From positions 62,001-126,000 of the forward strand of contig NZ_JACWUN010000005.1 in the NCBI RefSeq assembly GCF_014773365.1: DNA of 64,000 bases, written 5' to 3'. Below are positions 20,021-28,661 of this stretch, in pieces (within the stretch, counting starts at the first letter, position 1; every line of letters starts with the position of its first letter). The position numbers and the translations under genes are program-made. The notes under the pieces were generated by a model that did no database searches, had not been told where the DNA came from, and was given only the letters and a program-made list of their open reading frames with translations. This DNA comes from Pelovirga terrestris (lineage in GTDB: Bacteria > Desulfobacterota > Desulfuromonadia > Desulfuromonadales > Geopsychrobacteraceae).

Positions 20021-21454
20021 ATGATTTCCGGCCTCTACCTGATTACTGACGACAATCGTGACGGCTACATCCTAACCAAAGTCAAAAAAGCCCTGACCGG
20101 TGGTGCTCGCATTATCCAGTACCGCGCTAAAGATATCGACGTCAACGAACGCCGTGCCATTGCCACCCAATTGCAGACCCTGTGCCGTGAACACCAGGCC
20201 CTGTTGATCATCAATGATTTCCCTGAACTGGCACGCGATATCGATGCTGATGGGGTCCACCTTGGACAGGATGACATGTCCGTGGTTCAGGCGCGCCAGA
20301 TCATCGGCCGCAATAAACTGATCGGCATTTCCACCCATAGTGTTGACGAAGCCCTTAAAGCTGAAGCCCAGGGCGCTGACTATATCGCTTTTGGCAGTGT
20401 TTTTCCAACCAGCACGAAAAAAGATATTACCCTGGTTGGGCTCAAAAGCTTAAGCATGGTGCGTAAAGCGGTGCTCATTCCGCTGGTTGCCATTGGCGGC
20501 ATGACGCCTGAACGCGCGTCGTCAGCTATCGACGCCGGAGCCGATGCGATCGCGGTTATTTCGGGTGTGATGGCCGATGATGATCCGGGACGTGCAGCAC
20601 GGGAATTCGCCCTGCTGTTTAACCGTCATCTGCCCTTGCCTAAAGGCAAAGTCATGACCATTGCCGGGTCCGACTCCGGCGGCGGGGCCGGGATCCAGGC
20701 CGACATCAAAACCATCACCCTGCTGGGCAGCTATGCTACCAGCGTACTGACCGCCCTGACCGCGCAGAACACCCTTGGGGTCAAAGAGGTCTACAGTATT
20801 CACACCAACTTTGTCGAACAGCAGCTTGATGCCGTCCTTGATGATATCGGCACCGATACCATTAAAACCGGCATGCTCAATTGGGGGGGGAGTGTCTGGC
20901 GCATTGCCCAAATCATCGAAGAACGCGCACTGCTGGCGGTTGTTGATCCGGTCATGGTGGCTAAAGGGGGCGCCAGCCTGCTTGACGATGTCGCCCTCGA
21001 CAGCCTAATTTCACGGTTATTACCCCAGGCCTACCTGTTAACCCCCAACCTGCCGGAAGTTGCCGCCATTACCGGAATCAATCCCCGCAATAGCGAAGAA
21101 ATGATCGAGGCCGGTCGCAATCTGCAAATGCTCGGCGCCCGCAATGTCCTGATTAAAGGGGGGCACCTTGAGCAAGGGGATGCTACCGATGTGCTGCTGC
21201 TGGATGAAGAGGAACATCTGATCACCGCTCCGCGCATCGACAGTCCCAACACCCACGGCACCGGTTGCTCCCTGGCTGCTGCCATTGCCACCTTCCTGGC
21301 ACAGGGCTATCCCCTCAAGCAAGCCGTTGAACGGGCCAAACGCTTTATCAGTATTGCCATTGAGCACGCTGTTCCTATCGGCCACGGTCATGGACCGATT
21401 AATCACTTCCATGCGGCGATGCAACTCTTGCATGAAAAGGCACCGATGGATTAA
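20021..21454 (+). CDS. ThiE-ThiD fusion: thiamine-phosphate synthase / HMP(-P) kinase
   Basis: One 477-residue chain joins two thiamine enzymes. Residues 1 to about 205 are the ThiE barrel (GLYLITDD, QYRAKDID, NDFPELARDIDADGVHLGQDD, PLVAIGGMTPE), which couples HMP-PP to thiazole phosphate. Residues from about 212 are ThiD (MTIAGSDSGGGAGIQADIKT, DPVMVAKGG, TPNLPEVAAITG, NTHGTGCSLAAAIA), which phosphorylates HMP and HMP-P. The methionine at the junction could in principle be an internal start, but the reading frame is continuous. ATG 20021 follows AAAGGAA. A terminator-like hairpin and then thiC follow. No TPP riboswitch is recognisable upstream. Confidence 0.95.
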   Translation: MISGLYLITDDNRDGYILTKVKKALTGGARIIQYRAKDIDVNERRAIATQLQTLCREHQALLIINDFPELARDIDADGVHLGQDDMSVVQARQIIGRNKLIGISTHSVDEALKAEAQGADYIAFGSVFPTSTKKDITLVGLKSLSMVRKAVLIPLVAIGGMTPERASSAIDAGADAIAVISGVMADDDPGRAAREFALLFNRHLPLPKGKVMTIAGSDSGGGAGIQADIKTITLLGSYATSVLTALTAQNTLGVKEVYSIHTNFVEQQLDAVLDDIGTDTIKTGMLNWGGSVWRIAQIIEERALLAVVDPVMVAKGGASLLDDVALDSLISRLLPQAYLLTPNLPEVAAITGINPRNSEEMIEAGRNLQMLGARNVLIKGGHLEQGDATDVLLLDEEEHLITAPRIDSPNTHGTGCSLAAAIATFLAQGYPLKQAVERAKRFISIAIEHAVPIGHGHGPINHFHAAMQLLHEKAPMD

Positions 21455-21493
21455 ACTGCCTGGGTGTGCCTGTACTGCATCTGTTAACCAAAC

Positions 21494-21530
21494 AGCGCGA
21501 CTTCCCATTTATTGTGGTCGCGCTTTTTTT
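21494..21530 (+). terminator. intrinsic terminator between thiED and thiC
   Basis: AGCGCGAC (21494-21501) pairs perfectly with GTCGCGCT (21517-21524) and is followed by seven T residues. It separates the fusion gene from thiC, 21 bp before the thiC ATG, so thiC needs read-through or a separate promoter; it could also act as an attenuator. Confidence 0.85.
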
Positions 21531-21551
21531 ACCCTTTCAAGGACGATATTC

Positions 21552-22853
21552 ATGACTCAACTGGAGATGGCACGACAAGGTCAAATCAGCGATCTTGTTC
21601 GCGAAGCCGCCGCCGCAGAAAACATTGACCCCGAAATTCTGCGGCAGAAGATCGCTGCCGGCACGGCAGTGATCTGTCGCAACAACAAACACCTCAACGC
21701 CCGTCCCCTGGCTGTCGGTGAAGGATTGCGTACCAAAACCAACGCCAACATCGGCACCAGTGGCGACGACACCAGTATTGACAAAGAGCTGGAAAAGGCC
21801 AAGGTGGCCGCTGCGGCCGGCGCAGATGCCCTGATGGATCTTTCAACCGGTGGCCCGATTGATGACATCCGGGCTGCGATTATTGCCGAAACCGACCTCT
21901 GCATCGGCAGCGTCCCCCTCTATCAGGCCGCCTGTGATGCCGTGCTGCGTCAGGGCAAGCCGATCGTCGACATGACAGTTGACGATATTTTTGACGGGGT
22001 CAAAAAACACCTGGACGATGGCGTCGATTTTATCACTGTCCACTGTGGCGTTATCCGGGACACGGTCGCCCGCATGGAACGTGAAGGACGTTTGCTTGAA
22101 GTTGTGTCCCGCGGAGGGTCCTTTACCGTTGAGTGGATGCTCCACAACAACGCCGAAAATCCCTTATTTGAATTCTACGATCGGCTGCTCGAACTGGTAC
22201 GCCCCTATGATGCGGTGCTGTCCCTCGGTGACGGTTTTCGCCCCGGTTGTCTGGCCGACGCCACCGACCGTGCCCAGGTCCAGGAGCTGATTATTCTTGG
22301 TGAACTGACCCAGCGCGCCCAGGAGGCCGGCATCCAGGTCATGATCGAAGGTCCCGGTCACGTGCCCCTCGATCAGATTGAGGCCAACATCAAGCTGCAG
22401 AAGCGTCTTTGCCACGGTGCGCCCTTTTATGTGCTTGGCCCGCTGGTAACCGATATTGCCCCCGGCTATGATCATATCACTGCCGCCATCGGTGGTACTG
22501 TTGCCGGCGCTGCCGGTGCCGACTTTCTCTGTTACGTCACCCCCAGCGAACATCTGCGTTTACCCACGGTTGAAGATGTCCATGAAGGTGTCATGGCGGT
22601 GCGCATTGCCGCCCACGCTGCCGATATCGTCAAAAAAATTCCGGGAGCGATAGAAAAAGACAATGCCATGGCCCGCTTTCGCAAAAATCTCGACTGGGAA
22701 GGACAGTTCTCGGTCGCCATCGACCCGGCCAAAGCCCGCCGTATCCGCAAGGAGTCGGGCGTGGATGAAAGTCACGGTGCCTGTACCATGTGCGGCGCCC
22801 TGTGCGCCTACAAGGTGATGAACGAGAGAAAACGGGAGAAAGCCGCGAGTTAA
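21552..22853 (+). CDS. thiC: phosphomethylpyrimidine synthase
   Basis: ThiC is a radical-SAM enzyme that turns aminoimidazole ribotide into HMP-P. The 433-residue protein has TKTNANIGTSGDD, STGGPIDDIRAAI, DFITVHCGV, SRGGSF, EGPGHVPLDQIEANI, and the C-terminal cluster motif with CTMCGALC, where the CxxCx4C cysteines near residues 410-420 bind the 4Fe-4S cluster. Start ATG 21552 follows AAGGA by eight bases; an open frame extending upstream through the previous gene is not coding. This is the short (about 430 aa) form of ThiC found in many anaerobes. Confidence 0.97.
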   Translation: MTQLEMARQGQISDLVREAAAAENIDPEILRQKIAAGTAVICRNNKHLNARPLAVGEGLRTKTNANIGTSGDDTSIDKELEKAKVAAAAGADALMDLSTGGPIDDIRAAIIAETDLCIGSVPLYQAACDAVLRQGKPIVDMTVDDIFDGVKKHLDDGVDFITVHCGVIRDTVARMEREGRLLEVVSRGGSFTVEWMLHNNAENPLFEFYDRLLELVRPYDAVLSLGDGFRPGCLADATDRAQVQELIILGELTQRAQEAGIQVMIEGPGHVPLDQIEANIKLQKRLCHGAPFYVLGPLVTDIAPGYDHITAAIGGTVAGAAGADFLCYVTPSEHLRLPTVEDVHEGVMAVRIAAHAADIVKKIPGAIEKDNAMARFRKNLDWEGQFSVAIDPAKARRIRKESGVDESHGACTMCGALCAYKVMNERKREKAAS

Positions 22854-22883
22854 CAGCGACCGTCACAACCCTGCACCGTCCAT

Positions 22884-22913
22884 AAAAAAAGCCCGCGTAA
22901 TACGGGCTTTTTT
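22884..22913. terminator. bidirectional terminator between thiC and speA
   Basis: AAAAAAGCCCG and CGGGCTTTTTT flank a 7-base loop, giving T tracts on both strands. It serves the convergent thiC (plus) and speA (minus) genes. Confidence 0.88.
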
Positions 22914-22980
22914 GTTTATAGGGATAAAAAATACTCCTCACACGGCAGAGACACCTTCTCGTTCCTCACGGCGGGTTGTC

Positions 22981-24888
22981 TTATTCCCCCATGTAGGTAT
23001 AGGACACCAGGGTGCGGTCGAGCAGTTCAATGAAATGACTGCTCTGCTCAATACTGATCTTGCGTGACGCGACACTTTTTTCCAGGGTATCGCGCACATG
23101 CTTGAGGATTTCCGGCCCCTTGTACTGAACATATTTGAGACTTTCCCATACCGCATCGCCGCTGATGACGGTATCGATCTTGTAGCCGGTTTTGCGATTA
23201 AAGGTCACGTGCACGGCATTGGTATCACCGAACAGATTGTGCATATCACCAAGAATTTCCTGATAGGCTCCGATCAGGAAGAAGCCGATAAAATAATCCT
23301 CATTTTTTTTAACCCGGTGCAATGGCAGAAACTTGGTGCGTCCGTTTTCCCCGACAAAGCTGGTAATTTCACCATCGGAGTCGCAGGTAATATCGGCAAT
23401 CGAAGCGTTGATCTCGGGCTTCTGCTGCAACCGCTGAATCGGCATGATCGGAAACAGCTGATCGATCGCCCAGGAATCGGGAATCGACTGAAACAGGGAA
23501 AAATTGGCAAAACAGGTCTGGCGCAACGACAATTGAAAATTCTGCAGTTCCTCGGGTACCAGTTTCAAGCGTTCAACGATACTGTTAATCTTCTGAAAAA
23601 TCTTGAAGCACAACCATTCGGCAACCGCGCGGTCATGGAGATTGAGATAGCCAAGATTAAAGAGACTGACCGCCTCCTGAATCAGTTGCAAGGTGTCGTG
23701 GTAATCCTCACGCAACGAATGGCGATCGATGCTCTTGTAGATATCGACCAATTTTTTGACCGTTGGTGCGAGCGTTTCTGTCGAGTCCAGCACCTCTTCA
23801 AAATCCGGCGTCAGACTTTGGGCACTCGTGTCCAAGACATTGGTCACCAACACCGAATAATGGGCAACAATCGCCCGACCTGACTCGGAGATGATATTGG
23901 GACAACTGACCCCGACTTCATCACAGATATTTTTTATCTGATAGACAACATCGTTGGCGTATTCCTCAACGGAGTAATTGACACTGGAAAAATAGCTCGA
24001 CTTACTCCCATCGTAATCAACCCCAAGGCCACCACCAATATCTACGTACTCGAGGTTGACGCCAAGCTTGCACATCTCGGCATAGACCCGTGTCCCTTCA
24101 ATCAGGGCAGATTTAATCTTGTCGATTTTAGTAATCTGGCTGCCGATATGAAAGTGGAGAAGGTTCAAACACTCGAGCATATGTTCTTCACGCAACAACT
24201 CGATGGCCGTCATGATTTCAGAGATCCGCAAGCCAAACTTGGCACCATCGCCGCCGGATGTCGCCCATTTACCAGTCCCCTTTGATGACAGTTTCACCCG
24301 AACACCAAGCTTCGGACTGATCCCAATCTCACGCGCAAGGGCAATAATTTTCTCAAGCTCGAACAGTTTCTCAACCACAATCGTTATATCGTAGCCAAGA
24401 CGGGTCGCATAAAGAACCGTTTCAATAAAAGCTTTATCTTTATAGCCGTTACAAATAATGGGAATATCCTTGCCGGTGGCAAAGGATATAGCAATCAGCA
24501 GTTCCGGTTTGGAGCCGACCTCAAGGCCGATATTATAGCGTTTGCCAAACTCGGTAATCGCTTCGACGACCTGACGTTGCTGATTGACTTTGATCGGGTA
24601 AAAGGTACGGTACTGCGCCGGATATTCATTGTCGCTGATGGCGCCCTTGAAGGCTCGATTGATAGCAGAGATACGCCCCTCAAGAATATCCATAAAGCGC
24701 AGCAAAATCGGCGGCTTGATTTTGCGCTTGATCAGATCGTCAATCAACACTCGCAGATCGATAGAATATTTCGAATTTGGTGAAGGATGAACACAGACAT
24801 TCCCTTTACGATTGATGGAAAAAAGGTCAGCCCCCCAGTTGCTTAAGTTATAGAGTTTGTCGGAACTAGCAGTGCTCCATTTTTCCAT
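22981..24888 (-). CDS. speA: biosynthetic arginine decarboxylase
   Basis: The 635-residue PLP enzyme decarboxylates arginine to agmatine. It matches the large biosynthetic SpeA family: N-terminal NWGADLFSINRKGNVCVHP, the PLP lysine in YRTFYPIKVNQQRQVVE, HFHIGSQI, VDIGGGLGVDYDGSKS, and the C-terminal alanine-racemase-like barrel half. The next enzyme, agmatine to putrescine, is not in the window. It is last in the polyamine gene set, 141 bp after nspC. Confidence 0.96.
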   Translation of the reverse strand: MEKWSTASSDKLYNLSNWGADLFSINRKGNVCVHPSPNSKYSIDLRVLIDDLIKRKIKPPILLRFMDILEGRISAINRAFKGAISDNEYPAQYRTFYPIKVNQQRQVVEAITEFGKRYNIGLEVGSKPELLIAISFATGKDIPIICNGYKDKAFIETVLYATRLGYDITIVVEKLFELEKIIALAREIGISPKLGVRVKLSSKGTGKWATSGGDGAKFGLRISEIMTAIELLREEHMLECLNLLHFHIGSQITKIDKIKSALIEGTRVYAEMCKLGVNLEYVDIGGGLGVDYDGSKSSYFSSVNYSVEEYANDVVYQIKNICDEVGVSCPNIISESGRAIVAHYSVLVTNVLDTSAQSLTPDFEEVLDSTETLAPTVKKLVDIYKSIDRHSLREDYHDTLQLIQEAVSLFNLGYLNLHDRAVAEWLCFKIFQKINSIVERLKLVPEELQNFQLSLRQTCFANFSLFQSIPDSWAIDQLFPIMPIQRLQQKPEINASIADITCDSDGEITSFVGENGRTKFLPLHRVKKNEDYFIGFFLIGAYQEILGDMHNLFGDTNAVHVTFNRKTGYKIDTVISGDAVWESLKYVQYKGPEILKHVRDTLEKSVASRKISIEQSSHFIELLDRTLVSYTYMGE

Positions 24889-25029
24889 GAACGGAACCTT
24901 TCATCATTGAGATATTCGCCACTGAAGAAATTCAGAGGCGGAGCGTTGTCATCAACAAAATCGGCAACCAGCGCTACGATGTCCGATCCCATCCAACGTT
25001 CAATTAATAGTGAACACCCAGGGCGCCGA

Positions 25030-26184
25030 TCAACCGAGTCGACTTCTGAAATCTGAATAATCAAAACGCCTCACCACTGTCAATTTACCCGTATCCGGCT
25101 CATAGGTACACAGATGCGGGTGCTGAATTCCGTTGAACGTGGTGGTCTTGACCGTGGTGTAATGGGCCATGTCCTCAAACGCCAGGCGACTGCCGACACT
25201 CAGGGGCTGATCAAACGACCAGTCGCCGACCACATCCCCAGCCAGGCAGGAAGGTCCCCCGAGACGATAGGTGAAAGGCTTTTCCTGAGGCGCTCCGGCA
25301 CCATAGATTTCCGGGCGGTAAGGCATTTCCAGTACGTCCGGCATATGGCAGGTCGCCGACACATCGAGGATCGCATTATCGACCTCGTTGCGCACCAGAT
25401 CGAGGACCTCCCCGACCAGCAGACCGGTGCCGATGACGACGGCCTCTCCCGGTTCGAGGTACACCGCCACGCCGTACTTGTCCTGAAAGTGCCGGATCAG
25501 CTTGATCAGCCCGTCAATATCATACCCCTCACGGGTAATATGATGACCACCACCAAAATTGACCCACTTCATTTGCGGCAGAAACTCGCCGAACTTTTCT
25601 TCAAACACTGCGGCGGTGCGTGCCAGCGGCTCGAACAACTGCTCACACAGGGTGTGAAAATGCAGGCCATCAACGCCCTCAAGGGAGCGGCCGTCAAATT
25701 CAACCCGTGGTATCCCCAAGCGCGATTTGGGCGCACAGGGGTCATAGAGCGGCACCGCCCCTTCCGAATGCTGCGGATTAACGCGCAGACCGATGGAAAC
25801 GCGCCCGTTGGCTTTCGCCAACAGCGGACGAAAGCGCTCCAGTTGGGCAAAGGAGTTAAACACCAGGTGGTCGGAGAGGGTGAGCAGGTCCTCAACATCC
25901 GCCTCCTTGAAGGCAGCGGAGAAGGAATGGACCTCACCGCCGAACTCCTCACGCCCAAGCCGCGCCTCCCACGGTGAACTGGCACAGACCCCTTTCAGGG
26001 TCTGGGCAATCAGGGGGAACACCGGCCAGAAGGAAAAGGCCTTCAAGGCAAAGAGAATCTTTGCACCGCTGCGCTGCTGCACGTCAGCAAGAATGGCGAG
26101 ATTATGGCGCAAGCGCCCCAGATCAAGGACATAAGCCGGCGATGGCGCCAGCTTCAGGATGTTAGGAATGTCGATATCTATCAC
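25030..26184 (-). CDS. nspC: carboxynorspermidine/carboxyspermidine decarboxylase
   Basis: A fold III PLP decarboxylase of 384 residues. The PLP lysine is in KILFALKAFSFWP, the specific motifs SSPWEARLGREE and LHFHTLCEQ follow, and the glycine-rich phosphate loop is NFGGGHHIT. C-terminal GGPSCLAGDVVGDW carries the active-site cysteine region. It decarboxylates carboxyspermidine or carboxynorspermidine to spermidine or norspermidine. GTG 26184 starts three bases after the dehydrogenase stop, so the two genes are coupled. Confidence 0.95.
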   Translation of the reverse strand: MIDIDIPNILKLAPSPAYVLDLGRLRHNLAILADVQQRSGAKILFALKAFSFWPVFPLIAQTLKGVCASSPWEARLGREEFGGEVHSFSAAFKEADVEDLLTLSDHLVFNSFAQLERFRPLLAKANGRVSIGLRVNPQHSEGAVPLYDPCAPKSRLGIPRVEFDGRSLEGVDGLHFHTLCEQLFEPLARTAAVFEEKFGEFLPQMKWVNFGGGHHITREGYDIDGLIKLIRHFQDKYGVAVYLEPGEAVVIGTGLLVGEVLDLVRNEVDNAILDVSATCHMPDVLEMPYRPEIYGAGAPQEKPFTYRLGGPSCLAGDVVGDWSFDQPLSVGSRLAFEDMAHYTTVKTTTFNGIQHPHLCTYEPDTGKLTVVRRFDYSDFRSRLG

Positions 26185-26187
26185 CTG

Positions 26188-27384
26188 CTACAGCTCCGGC
26201 CACTCACCTTCAACAACCCTGTGCGGCAACCCCATCGGGCCAAGCTCGGCGAGGAAAACCTCCGGGTCAAACTGCTCCATGTTCCAGACGCCGGGTGCGT
26301 GCCATTGACCGGTCACCATCATGATGCCACCAACGACCGCCGGCACCCCGGTGGTATAGCTGATCGCCTGGGAGTTGGTTTCCTGGTAGCAGGCCTCGTG
26401 ATCACAGATGTTGTAGATGTAGACCTGCTTGCGCTGGCCGTCCTTGGTGCCACGGGCAATCACGCCGATACAGGTTTTCCCTTTGGTCAGGGGGCCGAGG
26501 CTGGCCGGATCGGGCAACAGCGCCTTCAAAAACTGGATCGGGACAATCTTCTGCCCCTGGAATTCGACCTCATCGATGCGCGTCATACCGACATTCTGCA
26601 AAACCTCCAGATGTTTAAGGTAATTGTCGGAAAAGGTCATCCAGAATTGGGCTTTTTTGATGGTCGGGATGTGCTTGACCAGTGATTCCATCTCTTCGTG
26701 ATAAAGCCGATAGATGTTCATCGGCCCGATCCCTTCAGGGAAATCAAAAACGCGTTTGGTTGTCAGCGGCGCAGACTCGACCCACTGACCGTTTTCCCAA
26801 TGGCGACAGGTGGCGGTAATCTCACGGATGTTGATTTCCGGGTTGAAATTGGTCGCAAAGGGCTGACCGTGGTTGCCGGCGTTGGCATCGATGATATCGA
26901 GTTCCTCAATCACATCGAGATATTTCTTCGCTGCCAGAGCAGTGAAAACATTGGTCACACCGGGATCGAAACCGCTCCCCAGCAGTGCCATCACCCCTTG
27001 TTCCTTGAACCTGTCATGGTAGGCCCACTGCCAGCTGTACTCGAATTTTGCCGTTTCGTGGGGCTCGTAATTGGCGGTATCGAGATAATCGACGCCGGTT
27101 TCGAGACAGGCGTCCATAATGGTCAGATCCTGATAGGGCAAGGCAACATTGATTAACAGTTGCGGCTGTTCCTGCTGAATCAGGGCGACCAGCGCTGGAA
27201 CATTATCGGCATCAACCTGCACCGTTTTAACCGTCACATCCTTGATTTCCGCGGCAATCTCGTCACACTTCGATTTAGTCCGCGAAGCCAACGTGATAGC
27301 GGAAAAAATATCCTTGCGCTGGGCGCATTTATGAACAACAACGCGGCCGACACCACCGGCCCCGACAATCAAAACCTTACTCAT
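26188..27384 (-). CDS. carboxynorspermidine/carboxyspermidine dehydrogenase (Lys1-like)
   Basis: A 398-residue saccharopine-dehydrogenase-fold protein starting MSKVLIVGAGGVGRVVVHKCAQ (Rossmann GxGxxG). In isolation it could be called saccharopine dehydrogenase, but its position directly before nspC identifies it as the enzyme that condenses putrescine (or diaminopropane) with aspartate semialdehyde. ATG 27384 is chosen because GGAG lies six bases upstream; a second ATG two codons earlier is less well placed. It heads the polyamine operon, behind a promoter overlapped by an inverted repeat. Confidence 0.92.
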   Translation of the reverse strand: MSKVLIVGAGGVGRVVVHKCAQRKDIFSAITLASRTKSKCDEIAAEIKDVTVKTVQVDADNVPALVALIQQEQPQLLINVALPYQDLTIMDACLETGVDYLDTANYEPHETAKFEYSWQWAYHDRFKEQGVMALLGSGFDPGVTNVFTALAAKKYLDVIEELDIIDANAGNHGQPFATNFNPEINIREITATCRHWENGQWVESAPLTTKRVFDFPEGIGPMNIYRLYHEEMESLVKHIPTIKKAQFWMTFSDNYLKHLEVLQNVGMTRIDEVEFQGQKIVPIQFLKALLPDPASLGPLTKGKTCIGVIARGTKDGQRKQVYIYNICDHEACYQETNSQAISYTTGVPAVVGGIMMVTGQWHAPGVWNMEQFDPEVFLAELGPMGLPHRVVEGEWPEL

Positions 27385-27489
27385 CAACATCTCCTTTCAG
27401 CCAAACAAACAATACCAGGACCGCCGCTTTGCTGCCGGCCAGCGTTGGAACAAAAACAACCAGAGCAAACGTCTTGCGACATACGTAAC

Positions 27490-27530
27490 AAGACAGTTTT
27501 CGACTGTACCTGTCTTCCCAACACTGTCAA
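27490..27530 (-). promoter_or_regulatory. promoter with overlapping inverted repeat before the polyamine operon
   Basis: On the minus strand TTGACA (27530-27525), a 16-bp spacer and TACAGT (27508-27503). The -10 box lies inside an inverted repeat with arms AAGACAG (27490-27496) and CTGTCTT (27510-27516), which also contains ACAGT/ACTGT. A repressor bound there would block the promoter. The ligand and regulator are unknown. Confidence 0.5.
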
Positions 27531-27566
27531 TAAAAAAGTTGGTGCCGCCGGAAAACAATCGGCACC
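27531..27566 (-). terminator. intrinsic terminator after hldD
   Basis: On the minus strand GGTGCCG pairs with CGGCACC around a 12-base loop, followed by AACTTTTTT. It sits about 100 bp past the hldD stop and directly before the polyamine promoter. The rest of the 284-bp gap holds no recognisable gene. Confidence 0.7.
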
Positions 27567-27668
27567 CGCAACGGCGTTAAGCCCCCTGCGAGTGCCGAAA
27601 CAGCATCAATCGAATAATCTAACCGCATGGAGCATCCAACCAACAGGCATACCCCCGGAACCTGTACT

Positions 27669-28643
27669 TTATGTTCTCAACGTCGGCAACAGGTAATTAT
27701 TAACATAATCCGTCACCCCCTGCTCCAGGGTATGAAACCTTGCCGGATAGCCATAGCTGCAGATTTTTTCCATATCAGCACAGGTATAGTACTGATATTT
27801 ACCCCGCAGATGCAGCGGCATCTCGACATACTCAATGATGGGCTCTTTCTCCATCGCATTAAAAACAGCCATCACCAGATCAACCCAGGTGCGGGGGGTG
27901 CCGGTACCACAATTGAACAAGCCGTTCACTGCGGTATGTTCTCCCAGCCAGAGGGTCATGTCGACCGCATCTTTAACGTAGAGAAAATCGCGTACCTGCT
28001 CGCCATCACGATAATCAGAACGATGAGATTTGAACAATTGTACTTTACCGGTCTCACCTATTTGATCAAACGACTTGTGGACCACCGAACGCATATCCCC
28101 CTTGTGAACTTCGCCGGGTCCATAGACATTGAAATATTTCAGCCCGGCTATTTTTTTTAACAATCCCGAACGCAGGGCCCAAAGATCGAACATGTGCTTG
28201 GAGTAGCCGTACATATTCAAGGGGGAATAGCTGGGCGTTTTGTTGTCGTCGTCAGAATAGCCCAGATCACCATCACCATAGGTTGCTGCACTCGATGCAT
28301 AAACAAAACGCACCCCGGCACTTAAACAGCGCTCACACAGAGCGCGAGTGTAACGATAGTTATTTTCGGCCAGATAACGGGCATCCACTTCAGTCGTGGA
28401 ACTGCAGGCACCAAGATGAAAAACGGCCTGAACCTGTTCCAGAGAGATCCGATCGAGGAACGAGAAAAGCTCCGTCTTGTCAATATAATCTTCATAGACA
28501 AGTCCAACCAGATTTTTCCACTTCTCTGAGGTTCCCAGGGTGTCGACAATAAGAATATCGGTCTCACCCCGAGCGTTGAGTTCACGCACCAGGTTGCTGC
28601 CGATAAAGCCGGCCCCGCCGGTCACAATGTATTTTATCCTCAT
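27669..28643 (-). CDS. hldD: ADP-L-glycero-D-manno-heptose 6-epimerase
   Basis: HldD makes the ADP-heptose used in the lipopolysaccharide inner core, so the organism has a Gram-negative envelope. The 324-residue SDR protein has the GGAGFIGSNLV nucleotide loop, HLGACSSTTE near the catalytic loop, YASSAATYGDG, and the YxxxK pair in MYGYSKHMFD; RDFLYVKDAVD is typical of the family. Its start is 18 bp after the aldolase stop, so the two are probably co-transcribed. Confidence 0.96.
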   Translation of the reverse strand: MRIKYIVTGGAGFIGSNLVRELNARGETDILIVDTLGTSEKWKNLVGLVYEDYIDKTELFSFLDRISLEQVQAVFHLGACSSTTEVDARYLAENNYRYTRALCERCLSAGVRFVYASSAATYGDGDLGYSDDDNKTPSYSPLNMYGYSKHMFDLWALRSGLLKKIAGLKYFNVYGPGEVHKGDMRSVVHKSFDQIGETGKVQLFKSHRSDYRDGEQVRDFLYVKDAVDMTLWLGEHTAVNGLFNCGTGTPRTWVDLVMAVFNAMEKEPIIEYVEMPLHLRGKYQYYTCADMEKICSYGYPARFHTLEQGVTDYVNNYLLPTLRT

Positions 28644-28661
28644 GTACCGTCCTTTTTATCC

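Noticed and set aside
24843-25064. 73-codon minus-strand frame between nspC and speA
   Set aside because: It overlaps the ends of both neighbours, has no ribosome site, and resembles no family. The 141-bp gap is better explained as a leader.
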